This document shows, in pieces, positions 41,010 to 46,066 of a stretch of 64,000 bases of DNA. A program made the position numbers and the translations under genes. The stretch lies in NCBI GenBank assembly GCA_018499965.2, contig JAHBAS020000002.1, forward strand, positions 1 through 64,000, given 5' to 3'. The stretch is from Candidatus Uhrbacteria bacterium. GTDB lineage: Bacteria > Patescibacteriota > Patescibacteriia > 2-12-FULL-60-25. The notes under the pieces were generated by a model that was not told where the DNA came from, did no database searches, and was given only the letters and a program-made list of their open reading frames with translations. Within the stretch, counting starts at the first letter, position 1; each line of letters opens with the position of its first letter.

Positions 41010-41549
41010 TCAATTAACGTGATCCTCCAATGGATTATCACGTATGTACATGCGTACACCTTCCAGTTCGCGATAGGAACGAACGATTCGTTCATAATAA
41101 TTTCGTTGCCATTGAAAACAAATTTGAGATGAACATTCGTTTATTCGTCTGGATGAAAAAGATTTAATTGCACGAACGATTTCAGACAACGGAACCTCCT
41201 GCCTCGTAGGGGCGGGTCTGAGACCCGCCCCTACGGCCGACCCGCTGGTGCGTGGCACGATATTTTGTTTTCTTTTCTGATGCTTAATCAAAATCACAAC
41301 ATGCACATGGTTTGGCATGATGACGTATGAATCAATTGCAACTGAATGATAATGATTCGAAATGTCCGTGATGGCATTACGTACGATGATTCCTTGCGCA
41401 TTCAACGATACCCTACGACCAACAATCTCCCCGAATACCGTGCGACGATCTTTGGTGCATATTGTGACGAAATACCACCCTGGATCTGAATAGCAATGTG
41501 AAGGAACCCGAATAGATCGACGGTGATGCTGTTTTGGATCAAAAGCCAT
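41010..41549 (-). CDS. REP-associated tyrosine transposase (RAYT, Y1/HUH family)
   Basis: A 179-residue single-strand DNA transposase relative (IS200-like). It shows the N-terminal RRSIRVPSHCYSDPGWYFVTICTKDR, the HUH pair in MPNHVHVVILI, and the C-terminal QWQRNYYERIVRSYRELEGVRMYIRDNP with the catalytic Tyr in NYYER. Between the HUH and the C-terminal helix, a peptide TSGSAVGAGLRPAPTRQ is encoded by a perfect GC palindrome, i.e. a REP-like element sits in frame in its own transposase gene. ATG 41549 is chosen since RAYTs begin near MAFDPKQHHRRS. RAYTs are usually single-copy and domesticated to move REP elements. Candidate REP families lie nearby. Confidence 0.92.
   Translation of the reverse strand: MAFDPKQHHRRSIRVPSHCYSDPGWYFVTICTKDRRTVFGEIVGRRVSLNAQGIIVRNAITDISNHYHSVAIDSYVIMPNHVHVVILIKHQKRKQNIVPRTSGSAVGAGLRPAPTRQEVPLSEIVRAIKSFSSRRINECSSQICFQWQRNYYERIVRSYRELEGVRMYIRDNPLEDHVN
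41205..41235. repeat. Perfect 31-bp palindrome inside the RAYT gene
   Basis: CGTAGGGGCGGGTCT (41205-41219), one G, then the exact reverse complement AGACCCGCCCCTACG (41221-41235). In frame with the transposase. Confidence 0.9.
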
Positions 41550-41605
41550 ATATCTATTCCGTCTCACGATATAAAGCATTCGTCAAAAAAGGCTTTACTA
41601 AGCCA

Positions 41606-41662
41606 TTTTAGCTAAAATAGACGCCAATACCCCTTGACAAAAGGACAAGTCTGTGTTACACT
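41606..41662 (+). promoter_or_regulatory. Promoter of the small-protein operon with upstream palindrome
   Basis: The perfect palindrome TTTTAGCTAAAA (41606-41617) lies 16 bp before TTGACA (41634-41639). A 17-nt spacer leads to an extended -10, TGT-TACACT (41654-41662). The predicted start is near 41669. Confidence 0.75.
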
Positions 41663-41688
41663 GGCGTCATAACAATCAAAGATTCTCT

Positions 41689-41782
41689 GGGGAGAGAGCC
41701 TGCGTAGCAAAGGTCATTGCTACATCTACAAAGTTCACTCTTTGTATTGGCGCGTACTCCCCCTGTCGAGTAGGCGTTTTTT
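41689..41782 (+). ncRNA. Riboswitch-like junction with overlapping terminator (novel candidate)
   Basis: P1 GGGGAG (41689-41694) / CTCCCC (41757-41762) and P1b GCC (41698-41700) / GGC (41749-41751) close a junction with two perfect hairpins: GTAGCA (41704-41709) / TGCTAC (41718-41723) and TACAAAG (41727-41733) / CTTTGTA (41740-41746). The 3' side of P1 overlaps an alternative hairpin CGCGTACT (41751-41758) / AGTAGGCG (41769-41776) followed by TTTTTT, i.e. an intrinsic terminator. Another alternative is CTGTCGA/TCGACAG (41763-41769 / 41788-41794). Two exclusive folds are the hallmark of a transcription attenuator. Ligand or signal unknown; I match it to no known riboswitch class. Confidence 0.6.
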
Positions 41783-41792
41783 CGTTCTTCGA

Positions 41793-41958
41793 CAGAGACC
41801 TAGGGAGGAGAGAGAACCGTGGTGGATACCCAACAGGGAATGCCATCCGGCGGGCGGAGTGTGAATCTGATTGGGACTCGTCTCGATCGCTTCCACGCGA
41901 AACCCACGGTGCGGACGTGGCTTGCCACTAACCCGTGCCACACTTCCCTAGATCTCTG
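41793..41958 (+). ncRNA. Structured leader module L, copy 1
   Basis: The closing stem pairs CAGAGACCTAGGGA (41793-41806) with TCCCTAGATCTCTG (41945-41958), one mismatch in 14. Inside are hairpin CCC-AACA-GGG (41829-41838), a conserved single-stranded or pseudoknot stretch TTGGGACTCGTCTCGATCGC, and hairpin GTGG-CTTG-CCAC (41917-41928). A GTG with a Shine-Dalgarno-like AGGGAGG upstream opens a frame at 41819 that runs into the next gene. Copy 2 lacks that start and breaks the frame, so I read the element as RNA. It ends about 25 nt before the ribosome site of the 62-residue gene. Confidence 0.65.
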
Positions 41959-41995
41959 GATAAGAACACCTCGTTCATTGCACAAAGGATTCGTC

Positions 41996-42184
41996 ATGAC
42001 TACCTGGAAAATCATCTCTGTCGTTCTCGGCATCCTCTTTGGCATCATCAGCGTCCTCATGGTAATCCGCACACTCCGTGCAGATCGGCAACCTAGCCTC
42101 ATTAAGATCATCGGATGGGGCATGGTAGTAAACGTTCTGAACGTTTGCGTTGGAATGGCCTGCATGCACTTCGACCTCCCATGA
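41996..42184 (+). CDS. Small two-helix membrane protein, 62 aa (operon gene 1)
   Basis: Not recognised. Two membrane helices (about 4-23 and 36-56) form a hairpin with a short basic loop (RTLRADRQPSLIK); the second helix has two Cys (NVCVGMAC). I place the start at ATG 41996 because a Shine-Dalgarno AAAGGAT (41984-41990) lies at correct spacing, the same arrangement as in the next two genes. The alternative GTG 41819 would add 59 residues encoded by the structured leader. First gene of the RNA-rich operon. A holin-like, small toxin, immunity or channel-regulating role would fit the size, but nothing distinguishes these. Confidence 0.65.
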   Translation: MTTWKIISVVLGILFGIISVLMVIRTLRADRQPSLIKIIGWGMVVNVLNVCVGMACMHFDLP

Positions 42185-42190
42185 GGAGAC

Positions 42191-42286
42191 CGTGCGGGGT
42201 AGAGATCACTCGATCCCTATCCCGCAACACACCCCAGTTCATCACTCGTTGATGACTTGAGGCGTGAGCAAAAAAAACCTCACACG
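42191..42286 (+). ncRNA. Intercistronic structured module, copy A
   Basis: Three consecutive hairpins: GCGGGGTAG/CTATCCCGC (one G-U pair), CCAGTTCATCA...TGATGACTTGAGG, and GTGAG...CTCAC around an A-rich loop. It is about four-fifths identical to copy B at 42782-42868 and keeps the same three stems. It lies right after gene 1. It has no T tract after the last stem, so it is not a plain terminator. Confidence 0.6.
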
Positions 42287-42305
42287 AACTTTACAACGCT
42301 TCGCA

Positions 42306-42479
42306 CCGATTGATCTGGGGAGGAGAGAGAACCGTCGCTGATACTCAACAGAGGATTCAGCCCGGTTGGACCATATTGGAGGACGATTTGATTGGGATTC
42401 GTCTCGATCGCTTCACCTCCAGGCCCACGATGCTGGAACGGTTTACCGTCACCCAGCATCCCCTTCCTAGATCTATCGG
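42306..42479 (+). ncRNA. Structured leader module L, copy 2
   Basis: The closing stem pairs CCGATTGATCTGGGGA (42306-42321) with TTCCTAGATCTATCGG (42464-42479), 15 of 16 pairs. Hairpin CTC-AACA-GAG (42344-42353) shows a C-G to U-A exchange relative to copy 1. Hairpin ACGG-TTTA-CCGT (42438-42449) replaces GTGG-CTTG-CCAC, two compensatory pairs. The loop stretch TTGGGATTCGTCTCGATCGC is almost identical to copy 1. Length differences include a 2-nt indel, which would break a reading frame. Confidence 0.65.
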
Positions 42480-42518
42480 CGCGAACAACTACACCATCGC
42501 GTTTGAGAAAGGATCGCC

Positions 42519-42773
42519 ATGGCAAATATCATCTGTCTGACACTTAGTGTTCTCGGCGTCATCGGGCTCATCTGGAGTTACTTCGGACCCTATCGGTCAT
42601 CGAGACAGGAGATGACGAGAATACTCGTCATGCACAAGAACGGCACGGATGTCGAGACAAAGGCGAAAAACGCAAGGAGCTACCTGGAAGCTCTTCTCCC
42701 AGTAACCGTCCTCTCGACATTTTTCGCCACATTCTGGATTGTTCCAGTCATCAACTGGCTTTCCAGCCTCTAA
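42519..42773 (+). CDS. Small two-helix membrane protein, 84 aa (operon gene 2)
   Basis: Not recognised. Helix 1 (about 2-22, NIICLTLSVLGVIGLIWSYF) and helix 2 (about 58-80, LLPVTVLSTFFATFWIVPVI) flank a polar loop of about 35 residues containing SSRQEMTRILVMHKNGTDVETKAK. Shine-Dalgarno AAAGGA (42508-42513) precedes ATG 42519. It is preceded by leader module L copy 2 and followed by module B, i.e. the same RNA-gene-RNA unit as gene 1. The proteins of genes 1 and 2 share the hairpin plan but no obvious sequence, so RNA conservation exceeds protein conservation. Confidence 0.65.
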   Translation: MANIICLTLSVLGVIGLIWSYFGPYRSSRQEMTRILVMHKNGTDVETKAKNARSYLEALLPVTVLSTFFATFWIVPVINWLSSL

Positions 42774-42781
42774 CAACGCGT

Positions 42782-42868
42782 CGTGCGGGATAGAGATCAC
42801 TCGATTTCGACTCCCGCGCACACCTTAGCCCATCACCGAGTGATGATCTAAGGCGTGAGGAAACTCAC
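42782..42868 (+). ncRNA. Intercistronic structured module, copy B
   Basis: GCGGGA/TCCCGC, then CCTTAG..CATCA-ccgag-TGATG..CTAAGG, then GTGAG-gaaa-CTCAC with a GNRA-type tetraloop. Compared with copy A, stem 2 changes a C-G pair to U-A and G-U to G-C while staying paired. It follows gene 2 directly. Confidence 0.6.
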
Positions 42869-42879
42869 AAGACTAGGAA

Positions 42880-43047
42880 AGAACTCCCCTTCTTTCCCAA
42901 TCCATCGATGAGAGTTATCATTTTTCCGCATCGCCCATCGATGACATTTGTTCCTTCATAAAAACCATTCACGCCGAAACACGTTTGGAGATCGCTTCTC
43001 CCCACATGCTTCGGCGCGAATCACAACCATCAGCGCGCCAAAAGGAG
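42880..43047 (+). ncRNA. Structured spacer/leader before gene 3
   Basis: GGAAAGA/TCTTTCC at about 42884-42907, an ATCGATG pair near 42905 and 42943, and a nested hairpin CGCCGAA (42972-42978) / TTCGGCG (43010-43016) containing GGAGA/TCTCC (42987-43001). It is not a clear copy of module L. Shine-Dalgarno AAAGGAG follows at 43041-43047. Confidence 0.45.
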
Positions 43048-43051
43048 AACC

Positions 43052-43345
43052 ATGACTACCATGACCAAGCTGTTTCCGCTGCTCATCACGGAATCCAACA
43101 TCCTCGCTCTAGCGGCCACCTTCTTCATCATCATTATCGCAGTAAGCGTTATGAAAGGCCTCTGCGAGAGCAGCATCCACAAACAATGGAAGGCCGAAGG
43201 CGTCCGAATGAACCAACCGCTCATAACGCGGTATCAAGATACTCAGCTCGTATACTGGGCAACAATGATCTGCGTCATCATCCCGGCGCTTCATCAACTC
43301 GTGGCCTACGTCTTGACCACGGTCCCGCCGAATTGGCCGCACTGA
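43052..43345 (+). CDS. Small two-helix membrane protein, 97 aa (operon gene 3)
   Basis: Not recognised. Helix 1 (about 15-35, ILALAATFFIIIIAVSVM), a polar loop with GLCESSIHKQWKAEGVRMNQ and helix 2 (about 67-88, LVYWATMICVIIPALHQLVAYVL). Strong Shine-Dalgarno AAAGGAG 4 nt before ATG 43052. Same helix-loop-helix plan as gene 2, with a longer, more basic loop. A very stable hairpin follows at 43359-43395. Genes 1-3 may be distant paralogues or different subunits of one membrane assembly; this is inference. Confidence 0.65.
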   Translation: MTTMTKLFPLLITESNILALAATFFIIIIAVSVMKGLCESSIHKQWKAEGVRMNQPLITRYQDTQLVYWATMICVIIPALHQLVAYVLTTVPPNWPH

Positions 43346-43358
43346 TGCTTGATTGCTT

Positions 43359-43434
43359 AGGGAGGATGGAAGACGCTCGTCTTGCCATCCTCCCTTCCAC
43401 TCTTGATCGCATGAGCTAAAACTCACGCGATCAA
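43359..43434 (+). ncRNA. Two stable hairpins between genes 3 and 4
   Basis: AGGGAGGATGG (43359-43369) / CCATCCTCCCT (43385-43395) extended by AAGACG/CGTCTT, 17 pairs with one bulge, and TTGATCGC (43403-43410) / GCGATCAA (43427-43434) enclosing TGAG/CTCA. Neither is followed by a T run, so stability or processing is likelier than termination. Confidence 0.6.
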
Positions 43435-43449
43435 ACCCTGGAGAACAGC

Positions 43450-43569
43450 ATGAAAACGATTCAAAAAATTCCGCGAAAATATCGCAAGCCCCTTCTCATT
43501 CTCGCCACTGGCTACGTTCTGCCGAACATCATTCAAGCCGCAACATTTTACCTGATGTTTGCAGGCTAA
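43450..43569 (+). CDS. Single-helix membrane peptide, 39 aa (operon gene 4)
   Basis: Not recognised. A short reading frame from ATG 43450 to TAA 43569. The first 14 residues are strongly basic (MKTIQKIPRKYRKP) and the rest is one hydrophobic helix (LLILATGYVLPNIIQAATFYLMFAG). Shine-Dalgarno GGAG (43440-43443) lies 6 nt upstream and a structured spacer precedes it, as for its operon neighbours. The basic-hydrophobic design resembles small membrane-active peptides, toxins of type I systems and regulatory membrane miniproteins, but the sequence alone cannot choose. Confidence 0.5.
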   Translation: MKTIQKIPRKYRKPLLILATGYVLPNIIQAATFYLMFAG

Positions 43570-43742
43570 CGCCTAACCTTGACCCGCGGGAAGGAAATTC
43601 TTTCCTCCCGCACGATCCCGAACGCATCACTCCCCTGGTGCCTTCAGGATCGTCCCTTCCATGACGGATATTGCTTGACCTACTAGCTCGCTGCATAACG
43701 CCGAGCGACCCTAAAAAGGAGTAGGTCAAGGAATCTTCAGGC
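43570..43742 (+). promoter_or_regulatory. Structured spacer before the secreted gene 5
   Basis: GCGGGAAGGAAA/TTTCCTCCCGC (about 43587-43612), GATCC/GGATC around 43613-43652, and TTGACCTAC (43675-43683) / GTAGGTCAA (43721-43729) enclosing GCTCG/CGAGC. The Shine-Dalgarno-like AAGGAG at 43716-43721 touches this last stem, so access to it may be controlled. Confidence 0.5.
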
Positions 43743-43787
43743 ATGAAATACGGCCTTTCAACATTTCAACAACTTGTAGGAGGTATC

Positions 43788-44213
43788 GTGAGGAAACCCA
43801 TCTGTACGATTGCATTGAGCCTATTGCTCTTCACCACGGACGCGGCTTACGCAAAGCCACCAGCCTGTACGAGCGAATGTGTAAGAGTCACATTCGACAT
43901 CGAAGCGAAGAACCCACAGGGCGGAGGCACGGAGATCGTCATCTGGACGGCAGAAGGTGAAGAATATGCTTCACGACAATGTCCCACCTTCCACACCGGA
44001 AGCGCATGCATCCTCAAAGGATATTCGACGGGAGTGTTCTCGCAAGGAGAGGAGATCACCATCCAATCGAATCACATGTTCAAACCCGACTCCTGGAAAG
44101 TCTGGGACTGGGTCCGCTCCCCGATCGTGACGCGTCGCATCAAAATGGACGCCGGCACCTGGTCCTTGGATCAGGAAGGTCTCAAGACCAAAGTCACCGT
44201 GACGCGAATCTAG
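43788..44213 (+). CDS. Secreted small protein with four cysteines, 141 aa (operon gene 5)
   Basis: Not recognised. The signal peptide (V/M)RKPICTIALSLLLFTTDAAYA is followed by a mature domain of about 120 residues with four Cys (PACTSEC and RQCPTFHTGSAC), probably two disulfides, and a beta-rich pattern ending KTKVTVTRI. I prefer GTG 43788: Shine-Dalgarno AGGAGGT (43778-43784) is adjacent and the signal peptide then starts normally. ATG 43743 in frame would add 15 residues ahead of it. The secreted last gene of an operon of small membrane proteins recalls toxin-plus-maturation or effector-plus-anchor arrangements; this is inference. Confidence 0.65.
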   Translation: MRKPICTIALSLLLFTTDAAYAKPPACTSECVRVTFDIEAKNPQGGGTEIVIWTAEGEEYASRQCPTFHTGSACILKGYSTGVFSQGEEITIQSNHMFKPDSWKVWDWVRSPIVTRRIKMDAGTWSLDQEGLKTKVTVTRI

Positions 44214-44356
44214 TCACACACCCTTCTACACCCACAAACCGCACTTTCACGTGCACCTTTCACTCCTAGCGGAATCTGATTCACACCCAGATTTCGCGAA
44301 GACCCAAGTTCTTCATCGAAATGATAGAGAACTTAGGACTTCCATCAAACCGCAAG

Positions 44357-44447
44357 CCGCTTGATACAACTGCGTCATTCGTCTAGCCGATTCTCCCCAA
44401 TCGCCTAGAACACCAAACGAATGACGCGGTGGTATGAAGCGGTTTTT
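44357..44447 (+). terminator. Long hairpin terminator of the small-protein operon
   Basis: CCGCTTGATACAACTGCGTC and following bases (44357-44382) pair with 44417-44442 over 26 positions with two mismatches and one G-U, enclosing a 34-nt loop, then TTTTTG. The stem is unusually long for a plain terminator. Confidence 0.75.
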
Positions 44448-44453
44448 GTATAG

Positions 44454-44665
44454 AACCCCTAAATCCCCTTGTCAGGGGACTTTGACGCGGTGCTAAAAAT
44501 TCCTTGCCGATCCCAAACCCACCCCTAACCCCTCCCTTCGGCAAGCCGAAAGGAGGAGAATTGTTTGAATGCGAATGCGCTAAAAACTCACCATTAAGAT
44601 TTACGTTATCTGGCATCCATTCAGTATCGCGCTCAAGTCCCCTGACAAGGGGATTTAGGGGTTCT
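44454..44665. repeat. Inverted pair of REP-like repeats (copies 3 and 4)
   Basis: A 31-bp sequence at 44454-44484 (AGAACCCCTAAATCCCCTTG...) occurs as its exact reverse complement at 44635-44665. Each arm holds CCCCTTGTCAGGGG and is followed inward by a GACGCGGTGCT/GAGCGCGATACT tail. Between them lie a CTCCCTTCGG...CCGAAAGGAG hairpin and no gene. The arrangement is like a BIME or a small non-autonomous element. Confidence 0.8.
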
Positions 44666-44715
44666 CGCATCCTCTTCTTGCCCTCCACGCCTGGAACCGC
44701 TACGCTATCTCCGTT

Positions 44716-45999
44716 ATGAAGATGTCCACCCTGTTCACCAAGACCCTCAAAGACGCTCCGCAGGATGCGGAGAGCGCGAACGCCAAATACCTCATCCGTG
44801 GCGGATTCGTTGATCAGCACATGGCTGGCGTGTACTCGTACTTGCCGCTTGGCTTGCGCGTACTCCGAAAAATCCAAGAAATCGTCCGCGAAGAAATGGA
44901 CGCCATCGGGGGACAGGAAATCCTGATGCCCGCCCTCCTCTCATCGGAACCCTGGAAAACATCCGGTCGTTGGGATGATCCGGATTGCAAAGAAGTGATG
45001 TTCCAGTTTAAAGGTGCAGGCGATCGCGACGTATGCTTGGGGTGGACGCATGAAGAAATCATCACGCCGCTCGTCCAGAAGTTCGTCCACTCCTACCAGG
45101 ACCTTCCGGTGTTCGTGTATCAAATCCAAGACAAGTTCCGCAATGAACTTCGCGCGAAATCCGGCATCCTCCGCGGACGCGAGTTCAACATGAAAGATCT
45201 CTACAGCTTTCATACTACGGAAGAAGAGTTGGAAGAATACTACGACAAAGTGCTCGAAGCGTACCGCCGCGTATTCACGCGCTGCGGCATCGTGGCGCTT
45301 CCAACCGAAGCTTCGGGCGGAGCATTCTCAAAAGTCAGCCATGAATTCCAGATGCCGACCGACAGCGGAGAAGATGTCGTGTACGTGAACCAAGCCGGTG
45401 ACTATGCCTGGAACAAAGAGATCGCACCGGATTTGAAGGATGGCGCCATGGCACCAGACGGCTCCGGTCCGGTTAAAGAAATGAAAGCAATTGAAGTCGG
45501 AAACATCTTTAAACTCAAAACGCGTTTCACGGAACCGTTCAAGATGACGTACATGGATGCGGAGGGAAAACCGCAGCCGGTGATGATGGGATGCTATGGT
45601 ATTGGACCATCGCGCGTGGTCGGATCCATCGTTGAAGCGCATCATGACGATCGCGGCATTATCTGGCCAAAGTCCGTTGCACCATTCCAGGTTCACATCG
45701 TGAGTTTGAGCGCAAAAGACGAGAGTGTTCAAGATCGCATTCGCACAACGGCTGAAGACCTCTACGAAGACCTTCGCAAAGAAGGCATCGACGTGATCTG
45801 GGATGATCGAACCGGCGTATCAGCCGGAGCCAAGTTCGCGGACGCGGATCTCATGGGCATGCCGCTCCGTCTCGTGATTTCCGAAAAAACCCTCGCGGAA
45901 ACATCCGCAGAATGGAAGATCCGCGGAGAAGCGGATGCCCGTCTCGTCCCGCTTGAAGGACTCATGGAAGAAATCTCGTCATTCGTAAGCGAAAAATAA
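44716..45999 (+). CDS. proS: Prolyl-tRNA synthetase, short form without editing insert
   Basis: Class II synthetase charging tRNA-Pro. Motif 1 (GLRVLRKIQEIVREEMDAIGGQEILMPAL), motif 2 (FRNELRAKSGILRGREFNMKDLYSFH) and motif 3 (MMGCYGIGPSRVVGSIVEAHHDDRGIIWP) are intact, followed by the anticodon-binding domain (VHIVSL...DLYEDLRKEGIDVIWDDR). At 427 residues it lacks the about 180-residue INS editing domain that lies between motifs 2 and 3 in E. coli (572). Such ProRS rely on other proteins, or nothing, to remove Ala-tRNA-Pro. ATG 44716, no Shine-Dalgarno. Confidence 0.97.
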   Translation: MKMSTLFTKTLKDAPQDAESANAKYLIRGGFVDQHMAGVYSYLPLGLRVLRKIQEIVREEMDAIGGQEILMPALLSSEPWKTSGRWDDPDCKEVMFQFKGAGDRDVCLGWTHEEIITPLVQKFVHSYQDLPVFVYQIQDKFRNELRAKSGILRGREFNMKDLYSFHTTEEELEEYYDKVLEAYRRVFTRCGIVALPTEASGGAFSKVSHEFQMPTDSGEDVVYVNQAGDYAWNKEIAPDLKDGAMAPDGSGPVKEMKAIEVGNIFKLKTRFTEPFKMTYMDAEGKPQPVMMGCYGIGPSRVVGSIVEAHHDDRGIIWPKSVAPFQVHIVSLSAKDESVQDRIRTTAEDLYEDLRKEGIDVIWDDRTGVSAGAKFADADLMGMPLRLVISEKTLAETSAEWKIRGEADARLVPLEGLMEEISSFVSEK

Positions 46000-46014
46000 A
46001 AACGTCATAGAATG

Positions 46015-46046
46015 AAAAACGCCCCGATGGACATCGGGGCGTTTTT
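46015..46046. terminator. proS/pilT bidirectional terminator
   Basis: AAAAACGCCCCGATG (46015-46029) / CATCGGGGCGTTTTT (46032-46046). Confidence 0.88.
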
Positions 46047-46066
46047 CTTGATCGCATCAAGCGTGA

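Noticed and set aside
41689-41762. Similarity of the leader junction to the yybP-ykoY manganese riboswitch (GGGGAG start, GGCGCG near the end)
   Set aside because: In that class the GGGGAGUAGC bases lie in an internal loop, while here GGGGAG pairs in the closing stem, and the conserved loop sequences are not matched. A covariance search would settle it.
41819-41995. GTG-started N-terminal extension of operon gene 1, or a leader peptide
   Set aside because: The second copy of the leader lacks the start codon and breaks the frame, while base pairing is conserved.
43743-43787. ATG 43743 as start of the secreted protein
   Set aside because: Not excluded, but GTG 43788 has a better ribosome site and gives a normal signal peptide.
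44383-44877. Minus-strand 164-codon frame over the REP pair
   Set aside because: Composed of the repeat arms and the terminator read in reverse, and overlaps the start of proS.
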